Origin: JANRLJ01 sp033762735
GTDB taxonomy: Bacteria; Chloroflexota; Anaerolineae; Aggregatilineales; Phototrophicaceae
Direction: 5' to 3'
Assembly (NCBI GenBank): GCA_033762735.1
Contig: JANRLJ010000197.1
Span: forward strand, 1-64,000
Length of the DNA stretch: 64,000 nt
Shown here: positions 41,790 through 50,411 of the stretch, piece by piece
Position numbering within the stretch: the first letter of the stretch is position 1
Layout of the letters: every line of letters begins with the position of its first letter
Notes under the pieces: model-generated
What the model was told of the DNA's origin: nothing
The model's input: the letters and a program-made list of their open reading frames with translations, nothing else
The model's database searches: none
Program-made: the position numbers and the translations under genes

Positions 41790-43838
41790 ATGAAAATTTT
41801 CCAGCGCGGAGTGAGCTTTGGCCTCCTCCTGGCGCTTTTTGTTGTGCCCATTGCTCTTTTTGCGCAGGATGAGCAGACCATTACGGTCGCTGGATCGGCG
41901 GTTGTCGCGCCGTTATTCGAAACACTCGCGGATGCCAGTGAGTCCGAAGGTGTGCTCAGCGTCACCATCAACGGGACGGATGCGGGTTTTGTCAGCCTGT
42001 GCCAGAACGAAGTCGATATCACCACTGCTGCCCGCCCGATCACGGCAGAGGAAGAAGCGAACTGCGACGCCAATGGTGTGCAGTATGCCGAATTCCTGCT
42101 GGGGCATAATGTGCTGGCTGTTGTTCGCCATCCCGAATTGGCCTTTGCCCAGTGCCTCAGCCTGGATGCGCTGAACAGCATTTTCGAGCCGAGCGCGGCA
42201 GGCCAGATCATCAATTGGACGCAGATCACGCTGGGGTCGGCGCAAACCCCCACATCCACCCAGATTACCACGTTCCTCCCGGCGGATACGACCCCGCTTT
42301 ACGCGCTGCTGGATCGGCAGGTGGTCGGGGTGGGGCTGCGTGGGGATGCTTCGGTGATCGCCGATGAAGCCGATCTGATCGCTTCCGTCAACAATACCCC
42401 CGGTGCGATTGGTGTTGTCAGCCTGAACGCGGCGCTCGCCAATAATGCCACCATCGCAGACATCAACACAGGCAGCGCCAATGTCGATCTCGGTACAGCG
42501 GACGCAAGCTGCTATACGCCCAGCGCGGAAAATATCGAGAACCGCCGCTATGCACTGGCAGACCGGCTGTTTGTGTATGTCAACCGTGCCAGCCTGGAAA
42601 AGCCTGGCCTGATCGAAATTCTGACGTTCCTGTCGAATCCTGAAGCCGCTGCTGTGGTCGAAAGCGCCGGCTTCACCGCACCGACCGAACAGGCCTATTC
42701 GGTAAACCAGAGCATTCTGGAAGGTGGCGAAGCCGGGCGGCAGTTCAGCCTGGATGTGGTCGATTTTGAAATTCCCACCGATCTGTTCGGTACGCTCACC
42801 ATTGGCGGCGCGGGCCTGGTCGGCAACTACCTGAATTCGGCTTCCACACAGTTTACCACCACCTATCCGAGCGTGACCTCCACCGTACAGATTGATGGCG
42901 AACCTGCCGGGTTCCGCCGTCTGTGCAACGGCGAAATCGACATCGCGGCTGCCAATGGGCCGCTGCCGGAAGAAACCGCGACCAACTGCGAGGCCAATAA
43001 CGTCGTCCCGGTGTCGTTCGACCTCGGCAGACTGGCTGCCGTACTGGTGGCGAACGCCGACTCGCAGTACACCACCGATTACCTGGCCTGCCTGACGACC
43101 GAGCAAGTGCGCACGATCTGGTCTTCCCCGATGGGGGAGGCGCAGCCCGTGATCAACTGGAGCACAGTCAGTGCTGAATTTCCTGATGTGGCGCTGACGC
43201 TGGTATCGCCCGATCTGGGGGCGAACTACACCGATGTGCTGCTGGGTACGGGCGAAGGTGCGGTGCTGCCGCTGCGGGCGGACGCTGCCGAAACCAACGC
43301 CGACCCGCTGTATCGCGCGGCGGCAGTCGCCAATGTGGAAGGCGGGCTGACCTACATGAACTGGCCGGAATATCTGGATGTGCTGGAAAACGCACAGGAA
43401 CGCATTCAGCTTGTGAGCATCGACGGCGGCAACGGCTGTATCGCGCCGAGTGAAGAAACGATTGCCGATGGCAGCTATCCGCTGACGATCCCCGCTGTGA
43501 TGGTTGTGCGGCAGGATGCGCTCGTGCGTACAGAAGTACAGTCCTTCCTGTGGTTCCTGGCGGAAGATGCCAACTACACACTGCTGGAAGAAACCGGGCT
43601 GACGGGCATCGCGTTCGGTGATCTGCCAGAACTGCGCCAGCAGTTGCAGACCGCCTTTGCCGAAGCACAGGTTGCGGCGTTGAATATCGGGCCAGAATCC
43701 ACCGCCGAAGCGACGGCTGAAGCCACAGGCGAGGCGACCGGGGAAGCCAGCGAGGAGGCGACCACGCCCGCTGTAGAGGGTACACCAGAGCCGACCGAAG
43801 ACGCTGAAGGCACTCCGGAAGCGACCGAAGCGCGTTAG
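41790..43838 (+). CDS. exported protein with two PstS-like substrate-binding domains
   Basis: 682 residues. Signal peptide (1-25, FVVPIALFAQ). Two homologous PstS/SBP-like domains follow: about 30-325 starts TITVAGSAVVAPLFE, and about 335-630 starts LTIGGAGLVGNYLN. Both repeat the pattern LC-x-N/G-E-x-D-I-x-x-A, then P-x6-E-x3-C, and end with an ALV...FLWFL-type lobe. Each has a matching Cys pair that may form a disulfide. The tail (about 637-682) is made of Glu-Ala-Thr repeats. No PstCAB genes lie nearby, so it is not an obvious phosphate importer component; it may be a free or wall-associated binding protein. Ligand unknown. Confidence 0.85.
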   Translation: MKIFQRGVSFGLLLALFVVPIALFAQDEQTITVAGSAVVAPLFETLADASESEGVLSVTINGTDAGFVSLCQNEVDITTAARPITAEEEANCDANGVQYAEFLLGHNVLAVVRHPELAFAQCLSLDALNSIFEPSAAGQIINWTQITLGSAQTPTSTQITTFLPADTTPLYALLDRQVVGVGLRGDASVIADEADLIASVNNTPGAIGVVSLNAALANNATIADINTGSANVDLGTADASCYTPSAENIENRRYALADRLFVYVNRASLEKPGLIEILTFLSNPEAAAVVESAGFTAPTEQAYSVNQSILEGGEAGRQFSLDVVDFEIPTDLFGTLTIGGAGLVGNYLNSASTQFTTTYPSVTSTVQIDGEPAGFRRLCNGEIDIAAANGPLPEETATNCEANNVVPVSFDLGRLAAVLVANADSQYTTDYLACLTTEQVRTIWSSPMGEAQPVINWSTVSAEFPDVALTLVSPDLGANYTDVLLGTGEGAVLPLRADAAETNADPLYRAAAVANVEGGLTYMNWPEYLDVLENAQERIQLVSIDGGNGCIAPSEETIADGSYPLTIPAVMVVRQDALVRTEVQSFLWFLAEDANYTLLEETGLTGIAFGDLPELRQQLQTAFAEAQVAALNIGPESTAEATAEATGEATGEASEEATTPAVEGTPEPTEDAEGTPEATEAR

Positions 43839-43854
43839 TGCATCAAACTCTGAG

Positions 43855-43889
43855 CACCCCCAAAGCAATGTCGTTTGGGGGTGTTTTTT
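43855..43889 (+). terminator. intrinsic terminator after the PstS-like gene
   Basis: CACCCCCAAA (43855-43864) pairs with TTTGGGGGTG (43874-43883) around a 9-base loop and is followed by six T. Confidence 0.92.
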
Positions 43890-43982
43890 ATTCTGGCGGC
43901 GCGGTTTTGCGCGATTCTGCCGGAACCCTTACAATACTGTAAAGTAATTCTGTGCGGCGCTCATCATTTGTGGGGAGTCCCT

Positions 43983-45878
43983 ATGAGACGATTATCCACC
44001 TGCCGATTTTTGTTGATGCTGGCTGTGAGCTTTATCTTGCTGGTGGGACTCTTGCCCACGCAGGGGCAAGCCGCCAACCTGCTGGAAAATCCGGGTCTGG
44101 AGCAGCCCTTCCAGGAATTGGAAGGCGCACCGCCGCCCGTGGTGGCCGCTGGATGGACACCCTGGTACAACCCTCCTACAGACGAGATGAGCGTCGGCCA
44201 GAACGTCCAGCCGGAGTATGCGCCTGCTTCTGCGGATGCTGAGCCGCAGATTGGGCGAATCCGTGCCGGTGAGGACGCACAGAAGATTTTTGCCATTTTT
44301 TCGACCTTCGACGGTGGCATCTATCAGCGTGTGACCAGCGGCATCGAGCCGGGCACGGAACTGCGCTTTACGATTTATGCCTGGGTGTGGTCGTCCAACC
44401 GTGAGGATTTGCCGGACGAAAGCGATGAAGACGCGGATGTGACGGTCGAAGTCGGGATTGACCCAACCGGCGGCACCGACCCTGCCAGCGATCTGATTGT
44501 ATGGTCGCTGCCTGCTGAGCAGTACGACAATTATCGCCCCTACAGCGTGAATGCGACCGCCACCACAAACGCCGTGACGGTATATGTGCGCACGACCATC
44601 AGCGGTGAACCGAAAGCGATTACGGCGGTATATCTGGATGAAGCCGAACTGGTATCGCTGGATGCAGGTGAGACGGTGGTTGAAGTGACGACCGAACCGG
44701 GCAGCGAAACGGTCACAGAAGAAGCCACCGAAGACGTGGGAATTATCGTGGCCGCGCCTACACAGGAGATCGCGGCACCAACCCAGGAAAGCGTCGCTGC
44801 GACCGCGACCGAAGCGCCTGCGGTTGTATCGGTGACGGAAACCGCCACACAGCCAATCATTCCGCTGGCGACCGCGACGGTCGAACAGGATTTCATTATC
44901 GCCACTAATACGTTGGTGGTGGAACCGACTGTGCCGCCGACGGACCTGCCGCTGCCGACCGATGTGCCTACCGAAATCCCGCTCGTCCCAACCTCGACAT
45001 CGGTTCCCACCGAAGTGCCCGTTGTGCCCACAGACATCCCGACCGAGACACCGCTGCCGCCAACGGATGTGCCGACGGCGACACTTCTCCCAACCGAGCC
45101 GCCTACCGCAGTGGCGCAGGCACAGTCCGCCGAGCCAGAAACCGACAGCGATAATGCTGCGCAATCAGCGGAAGGGACTCAGGAAGCCATTGGCGGGCCG
45201 GTTCAGCCGCTCAATGAAACCTTCCCCAATACGATCATCCACACCGTTCGCCGCGGTGATATTGTGGCTGATCTGGCGGTGCTGTATGGCAGCACGACCG
45301 AGGCTATTATTCAGGCCAATGGGCTGAACGAGAACGCGCTGATCTATGTTGGTCAGGGGTTGATTATCCCGGTGCGCCTGCCACCGCCCGCGACCGTTAC
45401 ACCGACGCCTACAGCGCTGGTTGTGGTGGTGACGGCAACCGCTGCGGCGGACGCGCCACCTGCAACGCTGGCGCCGGGTGGCACAGGTGGGCCGATTGGC
45501 GGTGTGGTCGGGCAGACGCCAGGGCTGGTGTACGTCGTGCAGTTTGGTGATACGCTGTCGGGCATCGCAGGGCGCTTTAATACCACCGTCACCGCGCTGG
45601 CGCAGTTAAACGGTATCGTGAACGTCAACCGAATTCAGTCCGGCCAACGGCTGATTATCCCGGCAACGGGCGGCCAGCCTGTGCCGACCAACCCGGCAGT
45701 GACCGCCACGCCGCTCCCGACCGTGCAGACCTACATGGTGCGGTATGGGGATACGTTGTTCCGCCTGGCTGCGCAGTTCAATGTCAATGTGAATGCGCTG
45801 ATCGACACCAACGGGATCGCCAACCCCAACCGGATTTATGTAGGGCAAGTGTTGATTATCCCACCCGGAGCGCGTTAA
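43983..45878 (+). CDS. exported LysM protein with N-terminal ligand-binding-like domain
   Basis: 631 residues from ATG 43983 (GGGGAG upstream); the longer in-frame ORF overlaps the terminator and is rejected. Signal peptide (1-30, LLPTQGQA). A jelly-roll-like domain (about 31-220) starts NLLENPGLEQPFQE, as in carbohydrate-binding modules. A Thr/Pro/Val/Glu linker (about 225-430) has many PTDVPTE-type units. Three LysM repeats follow: IIHTVRRGDIVADLAVLYG, VYVVQFGDTLSGIAGRFN and TYMVRYGDTLFRLAAQFN, separated by Pro/Thr linkers. LysM binds peptidoglycan or chitin-like glycans. DUF192 begins at the last base of its stop codon. Confidence 0.87.
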   Translation: MRRLSTCRFLLMLAVSFILLVGLLPTQGQAANLLENPGLEQPFQELEGAPPPVVAAGWTPWYNPPTDEMSVGQNVQPEYAPASADAEPQIGRIRAGEDAQKIFAIFSTFDGGIYQRVTSGIEPGTELRFTIYAWVWSSNREDLPDESDEDADVTVEVGIDPTGGTDPASDLIVWSLPAEQYDNYRPYSVNATATTNAVTVYVRTTISGEPKAITAVYLDEAELVSLDAGETVVEVTTEPGSETVTEEATEDVGIIVAAPTQEIAAPTQESVAATATEAPAVVSVTETATQPIIPLATATVEQDFIIATNTLVVEPTVPPTDLPLPTDVPTEIPLVPTSTSVPTEVPVVPTDIPTETPLPPTDVPTATLLPTEPPTAVAQAQSAEPETDSDNAAQSAEGTQEAIGGPVQPLNETFPNTIIHTVRRGDIVADLAVLYGSTTEAIIQANGLNENALIYVGQGLIIPVRLPPPATVTPTPTALVVVVTATAAADAPPATLAPGGTGGPIGGVVGQTPGLVYVVQFGDTLSGIAGRFNTTVTALAQLNGIVNVNRIQSGQRLIIPATGGQPVPTNPAVTATPLPTVQTYMVRYGDTLFRLAAQFNVNVNALIDTNGIANPNRIYVGQVLIIPPGAR

Positions 45879-46270
45879 TGAGCGCAACGTGGCGTGTGCT
45901 GCGAAACAAGCAGACGGGTGAGGTGGTGCTGGAGCGCGTCAAATGGTGCGCGAGCTTCTGGTGCCACCTGCGCGGTTTGCAGTTCGTCCGCCATTTGCCC
46001 GCGAATCAGGGGTTGCTGTTTGTTACATCCAGTGAGAGTAAAGTGACTTCTACCATCCACATGTTCTTCATGTTCTTCAGCATTGCGGTCGTGTGGATGG
46101 ATGCTTCTGGGAAAGTGGTGGATAAGACGCTGGCAAAACCCTGGCGTCCGGCCTATGCCCCGAAACTGCCCGCGCAGTATTACGTCGAAGCGAATGTGCA
46201 TGTGCTCGACCGGGTGCAGATCGGCGATGTATTGCGTTTTGATGAGCCAGCAAGTACACTGCCCCGCTAG
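45878..46270 (+). CDS. DUF192 family protein
   Basis: 130 residues. The DUF192 signature runs RVLRNKQTGEVVLERVKWC, CHLRGLQFVRHLPANQGLLF, then STIHMFFMFFSIAVVWMDASG, VVDKTLAKPWRP and VLEANVH-like YYVEANVHVLD. DUF192 proteins form a small beta fold whose function is unknown; many are secreted, but this copy lacks a signal peptide. The ATG shares its A with the upstream stop (TAATG), indicating coupling to the LysM gene. Confidence 0.88.
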   Translation: MSATWRVLRNKQTGEVVLERVKWCASFWCHLRGLQFVRHLPANQGLLFVTSSESKVTSTIHMFFMFFSIAVVWMDASGKVVDKTLAKPWRPAYAPKLPAQYYVEANVHVLDRVQIGDVLRFDEPASTLPR

Positions 46271-46344
46271 TTCGTCCTCTGTGCAGGGGTGCGGCCATGT
46301 TTCTGCCCGTACCCCTTGCATGTACCCGCTGAAGCCATCTGCCC

Positions 46345-47121
46345 ATGAAACGACTTCTATGCTGCCTGCTCCTTGTTCTGATGGCAGCCATCTCGACCGC
46401 GCCCGTGTACAGTCAGGGTGAACCCCCCCCTGCATCGAACGTCACCATTCACGTTGTACAGCGCGGCGAAAATCTGACGGCAATTGCCGAGCGCTATGGA
46501 CTCACCGTTGAGGAACTCGCCCGCTTTAACGGCATCACCAACCCATCTGCTCTGGTAGTCGGTCAGCGGCTTCTGATTCCGCTCAATCTTCCGCCGGAAG
46601 CAGTTGAGCCGCAGGTGCATGTCGTCCAGCCAGGGGAAACGCTGGCCGGAATCGCGGCGCTCTATGGATTAGACGTGCAAGCACTGGCAGCGCAGAATGC
46701 GATTACCGAGATCAATACCGTTTATGTCGGGCAGACGCTCACCATCAGCGCAGGCGCAGAACCTATTCCACAGGCGACCGCCGAAGTGATTGCCTCGGAT
46801 GTGCGTCATGTGATTCAGGCAGGGGAGACGCTGTTCGGAATCGCCACCCAGTACGGCGTGTCGATGGCCGATCTGCAGCAGTTGAACGGCATTACCAATC
46901 CTGAAACGATTTTCGCCGGGCAGGAACTTCTGATACCGGGTGGTTATGTGCCCGTTACCGCTTTAGACCTGCCCGCGTCCCTCACGAGTGTTGAAGTGCG
47001 CCCCCTAACGCTTTATACCGGGCAGACCGCGCGGGTGCGATTGGTCGCAGCTTCGCCTGTGACGATGACCGCAACTTTCCTGGGCGCCGCCGTTCCCGTG
47101 ATTTTTGAGCAGGAAAGCTAG
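46345..47121 (+). pseudogene. LysM endopeptidase, N-terminal part ending at an in-frame TAG
   Basis: 258 residues: signal peptide (1-23, PVYSQ), three LysM repeats (IHVVQRGENLTAIAERYGL, VHVVQPGETLAGIAALYGL, RHVIQAGETLFGIATQYGV), then the start of a beta domain ending FEQES. The TAG at 47119-47121 interrupts an open frame: the same frame continues RIFLGVPVGTEAGIYPLELS and reaches the M23 domain at 47769 with no shift. Without the stop the product would be about 474 residues with the common LysM-LysM-LysM-M23 order. One base change (for example CAG to TAG) would explain it. It could be a true nonsense mutation, a sequencing error, or a readthrough site. As written, this piece would be an exported LysM-only protein. 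Confidence 0.75.
47119..47121 (+). other. in-frame TAG splitting the LysM/M23 reading frame
   Basis: Frame 1 is open from 46345 to 47769 except at this codon. Codon use and protein character are continuous on both sides. Confidence 0.9.
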
Positions 47122-47142
47122 CGCATATTTCTGGGTGTCCCT

Positions 47143-47769
47143 GTGGGCACGGAAGCCGGGATTTACCCGCTGGAACTGTCGATCACGCCGGACGGCGGTC
47201 AGTCGCTCGTCTGGTCGATCAATATCCAGGTGCAGACCGGGCAGTACGGCACACAGTACATCACCCTGCCGGAAGATCGTGCCAATCTGCTTGCGCCTGC
47301 GGTGGAGGAAAACGAGCTGAATCTGCTGCGGGCGGTGACGACCGGCTTCAACGCAGAGCGCTATTTCGATGGGCCGATGGGCTTACCAGCGGCGGCGGTG
47401 ATGAATTCGCCTTTCGGGGTCAGCCGTGCGTATAACGGCGGCCCTGTAGATCGTTATCATAATGGTGCGGACTTCGCAGGTGCGCCTGGGTCGCCCGTGC
47501 TTGCGGCGGCACCTGGTCGCGTGGTGCTGGCGGATTCGCTTTACATTCGCGGCAATACGCTCATGATCGATCATGGGTGGGGTGTGTATACCGTCTACGC
47601 GCATCTCTCCGAGCGCTATGTGAACCTGGGGGATTTCGTCAGCACCGGGCAGCGCATTGGCGCAGTCGGTTCGACGGGACGGGCAACCGGGGCACATCTC
47701 CACTGGGAAGTATGGGTGAATGGTGTGGCGGTTGACCCCATGCAGTGGGTGCGAGAGGCGTTTCCGTAG
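47143..47769 (+). pseudogene. M23 metallopeptidase domain, C-terminal part of the split LysM gene
   Basis: 208 residues if begun at GTG 47143, but that codon has no ribosome site, so separate translation is doubtful. The first about 80 residues complete the beta domain. The M23 (lysostaphin-like) domain follows with the zinc residues intact: RYHNGADFAG (H-x3-D), and GAHLHWEVWVNG (H-x-H). It also has VYAHLSERYVNLGDFV and IGAVGSTGRATG. M23 enzymes cut peptide cross-bridges in peptidoglycan. The intact catalytic residues suggest the interruption is recent or not real. A perfect bidirectional hairpin terminator follows. Confidence 0.75.
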
Positions 47770-47790
47770 GCCGATAGACCGTTAGGAATC

Positions 47791-47824
47791 AAAAAGGGAT
47801 GGTCAGCGACGACCATCCCTTTTT
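47791..47824. terminator. bidirectional intrinsic terminator
   Basis: AAAAAGGGATGGTC (47791-47804) pairs perfectly with GACCATCCCTTTTT (47811-47824) around a 6-base loop. It serves the plus-strand M23 gene and the convergent minus-strand membrane gene. Confidence 0.93.
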
Positions 47825-47843
47825 ATGTTGTTCTTTAAGCTGC

Positions 47844-49007
47844 TTATTTCGGGTAGGCGTCGTCCAGCGCCTCAAAATTGGTGAACAGGAAGTGATCGTG
47901 GTAGTAGTGAATCCACAGGAATGACAGGATCGACGTGTAATAGGCCACATCGAAACGCCAGTTTGCCAGCAGGCGCGGGTCGCTGGAGTCAATCGAGCCG
48001 GGTGTGACGATGTGGGCGATGGCGTAGACGACCAGGAACACCGCCGCCGAGCCGACCAGCATGATCGCGCTCAGCAGATACAGACCGCGAGAGTCCTTCC
48101 CCTTGCCGAAACGGGCGACCAGCGGCGCGTCCTTATCGAGCTGGCCGTACTGCTGTTTGATCTTGATGATGTAGAAGGTGATGGCAAGGTACTGGAACGA
48201 GTGCCAGGTGTTCAACCCCTGGAAGGCCGTATCCAGATTCGGCAGGGCGGGCATGGAAAAGGCTACGATCACGGTAAAGACGATAAACACCGTCTTCGGC
48301 CAGTTGATGTAGCCGCCGATGTATTCCTGCACCGTCTTGAAGATATAGGCCAGCAGCGCGACACCGAACACACTGCTCATTGCCACGAAGAACCACCGCT
48401 GCTGGAACAGGTCAGGGATGACGCGCGTCAGATCGTTCACGCCGATGTCGAACGACCCCTGGCTGATCTTGAGCGCCGCCAGCGGGAACAGGCAGGTCAG
48501 AATCACCGCATAGTCGATCAGCCTTGCCTGAAGGCTGACCGCGCTGCCCTTACGCACGATGCGGTGTTCCTTGTGGTTGTAAAGTTCCACGATGTACGTC
48601 ACCTGATGCAGCACATGCAGAGCCGCCCAGAAGAAGAACACCGTCAGCAGCAGCGTCAGATTCAGAAACGCCAGCGACACGACCACAATCGGGATGATGA
48701 TCGACGAGCGTACCAGCATCGGATAGCGCTGCTTAAAGTTTTCGTCCAGCCCCGTGCGCAGGAAGGTGGACATCATGTGCGGCCCACCCACCGCCACCGC
48801 CACAAAGCCATTCACCAGATTGCGGGCGGAGTCCTCCGTCAGCCCCACATTGGCGTTGGCAAGCAGCAGATATACCAGATAAGGCAGCGGAACGACAATA
48901 ACGCTTAAGGTGATAAAAAGTAAATCCCACTTCCGGTTGCGCAGCCACAGCCCTTCGGTGGCCTGCTGCTGTGTTGGCGCGGAAAGACGCGCGGCAGAAA
49001 CACTCAT
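47844..49007 (-). CDS. His-rich polytopic membrane protein, unknown function
   Basis: 387 residues with about 9-10 membrane helices. Histidines cluster at helix ends: GGPHMMSTFLR, FFWAALHVLHQVTYIVELYNHKEH, LNTWHSFQYLAIT, and FLWIHYYHDHFLF near the C-terminus. The pattern resembles membrane metal or heme proteins (for example Brp/Blh-like dioxygenases or fatty-acid hydroxylases), but I cannot match a family and the canonical eight-His set is not clear. AGGGGG precedes the ATG. It is monocistronic: terminator downstream, thymidine kinase end about 70 bases upstream. Confidence 0.78.
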   Translation of the reverse strand: MSVSAARLSAPTQQQATEGLWLRNRKWDLLFITLSVIVVPLPYLVYLLLANANVGLTEDSARNLVNGFVAVAVGGPHMMSTFLRTGLDENFKQRYPMLVRSSIIIPIVVVSLAFLNLTLLLTVFFFWAALHVLHQVTYIVELYNHKEHRIVRKGSAVSLQARLIDYAVILTCLFPLAALKISQGSFDIGVNDLTRVIPDLFQQRWFFVAMSSVFGVALLAYIFKTVQEYIGGYINWPKTVFIVFTVIVAFSMPALPNLDTAFQGLNTWHSFQYLAITFYIIKIKQQYGQLDKDAPLVARFGKGKDSRGLYLLSAIMLVGSAAVFLVVYAIAHIVTPGSIDSSDPRLLANWRFDVAYYTSILSFLWIHYYHDHFLFTNFEALDDAYPK

Positions 49008-49078
49008 TGGTCAACCCCCTACAATTTACGGTCGGTTGGATGTTATCAACGCCAATTTATTTAGCGTCGCAAAGTATT

Positions 49079-49684
49079 TTAGCGAGTGTTCGTGCGTTGC
49101 GCTATAGCGTCTTCTGTTCGTGGGACGAGATGATGTTCGCGGCAGCGGGCTTCATAGGCTTCATGTGCGCCGACGAGGATCACCGGGTCGTCATAGCGGG
49201 CGGGGTGCCCGTTGACGAGGCGCTGGCTGCGGCTGGCTTCTTCACCACAGATAACGCAAATCGCGTGGAGTTTGGTCACTTCTTCCGCCAAGCACATCAA
49301 CTGGGGCATCGGGCCGAACGGCTCGGCGCGGAAATCGAGATCAAGCCCGGCGAGGATGACACGCAGGCCTTTATCTGCCAGGGTTTCGGCCACTTCGATG
49401 ACATCGGTTTGAAAAAACTGGGTTTCGTCAATGGCAACAACGGTGGTGGCGGGCAGCAGCAGATCGTAAATCATGCTGGCGCGCTGGATGCACTGCGCTT
49501 CGATGTTCTGCCCGCTGTGGCTGCTGACGTGATCGAGGCTGTAGCGGTCGTCAATGGCGTGTTTGAAGACCTGTACCTGCTGCTGGGCAATAATTGCCCG
49601 GCGAACTCTGCGGATAAGTTCTTCGGTTTTTCCGCAGAACATGCTGCCGCAGATGACCTCGATTCGCCCGCTGTGATGTCTCAT
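49079..49684 (-). CDS. tdk: thymidine kinase (type II)
   Basis: 201 residues from ATG 49684 (AAAGGGGG upstream); a longer ORF adds a non-family N-terminus. P-loop CGSMFCGKTEELI, DEXQ-type AIDETQFFQ (catalytic Glu), lasso-loop region CLAEEVTKLHAICVICGEEASRSQR with three Cys for zinc, and DDPVILVGAHEAYEARCREHH. It phosphorylates thymidine in the salvage route. It is followed on the same strand by the His-rich membrane gene but with a 71-base gap. Confidence 0.96.
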   Translation of the reverse strand: MRHHSGRIEVICGSMFCGKTEELIRRVRRAIIAQQQVQVFKHAIDDRYSLDHVSSHSGQNIEAQCIQRASMIYDLLLPATTVVAIDETQFFQTDVIEVAETLADKGLRVILAGLDLDFRAEPFGPMPQLMCLAEEVTKLHAICVICGEEASRSQRLVNGHPARYDDPVILVGAHEAYEARCREHHLVPRTEDAIAQRTNTR

Positions 49685-49744
49685 GCAATCCCCCTTTACG
49701 CTGAGAAAAAGAGAAACCAAAAAGTAACCTGTGTCTATAAATAA

Positions 49745-49778
49745 CAAAGGCAGTCATGCCGGGGCGTGACTGCCTTTG
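49745..49778 (-). terminator. terminator after rpmE
   Basis: CAAAGGCAGTCATGCC (49745-49760) pairs with GGCGTGACTGCCTTTG (49763-49778), one wobble only. On the minus strand TTATTTAT follows. Confidence 0.8.
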
Positions 49779-49797
49779 AAAATACTGCCTTACGGCT

Positions 49798-50277
49798 TTA
49801 TTCCGCTTCGACGGCGCTCCGATTGGCGGGGACATCGTAGCCGCGATTGCGAAGCATCTTCTTGAGATCGGCCAGCGTCTTGCGACCGACGTTGGTCTGT
49901 TCAAGGATGGCTTCGTCGCCGTCGGCCTGGAGCTTCGCCAGGAACTCACCAACGTTGTTCATGCCATTTTCGGCCAGGATGGTCGCATGGCGGGCGCTGA
50001 TGCCCAGATCGGCCAGGGGCAGATCCATCGGGGTGCGGGCGGCTTCACGAGCGGCGGTCTGTGCGCTGATATTATCGCGCACCTGCAGGCGCTTCATGAA
50101 GCGGTCAACCTGACCTTCGGTGTCCACGATGCGCTGTTCGCCTGTGTAGAAGGGATGGCAGGCCGAGCAGATATCGGTACGGATTTCCGGCTTGGTCGCG
50201 CCGGTCTTCCAGGTATTGCCACAGGCACAGATAACGGTCGCCTGCGGATACCACTGGGGATGAATGTCTTTTTTCAC
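49798..50277 (-). CDS. rpmE: ribosomal protein bL31 fused to an RNA polymerase alpha-CTD-like domain
   Basis: 159 residues from GTG 50277; ordinary bL31 has about 70. Residues 1-68 are bL31 of the zinc type (KKDIHPQWYPQATVICACG, Cys17, 19, 37, 40; HPFYTGEQRIVDTEGQVDRF). After a short linker, residues 86-147 read PLADLGISARHATILAENG, NNVGEFLAKL and QTNVGRKTLADLKKMLRNRG. These match the alpha-CTD helix-hairpin-helix pattern in order and spacing. Arg96, Gly131, Lys133 and Thr134 stand where E. coli alpha has Arg265, Gly296, Lys298 and Ser299, the DNA-contact residues. A terminator-like hairpin separates it from rpmA. It could tether the ribosome to DNA or polymerase, or simply bind rRNA; that is inference. 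Confidence 0.9.
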   Translation of the reverse strand: MKKDIHPQWYPQATVICACGNTWKTGATKPEIRTDICSACHPFYTGEQRIVDTEGQVDRFMKRLQVRDNISAQTAAREAARTPMDLPLADLGISARHATILAENGMNNVGEFLAKLQADGDEAILEQTNVGRKTLADLKKMLRNRGYDVPANRSAVEAE

Positions 50278-50349
50278 GAGTTTTATGCTCCTCGTTGATG
50301 TAGATCACGGCTCCTGAGGTCGGGAGTGGCGTGATCGGAATACGGATAT

Positions 50350-50377
50350 AAAAAGGGACGCAGCGGAGTGCGCCCCT
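50350..50377 (-). terminator. terminator or attenuator between rpmA and rpmE
   Basis: On the minus strand AGGGGCGCA (50377-50369) pairs with TGCGTCCCT (50362-50354), one mismatch, loop CTCCGC, then TTTTTATAT. It would end most rplU-rpmA transcripts and lower rpmE expression. Confidence 0.75.
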
Positions 50378-50411
50378 CAGACCTGCCTGCTTTGGTCGGG
50401 TTAGGGGCCGT

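Noticed and set aside
41913..43868. 651-residue minus-strand ORF
   Set aside because: Antisense to the PstS-like gene, crosses its terminator, and has no recognisable motif.
43992..45164. 390-residue minus-strand ORF rich in Arg/Gly/His
   Set aside because: Mirror of the Thr/Pro repeats in the LysM protein; no independent start signal.
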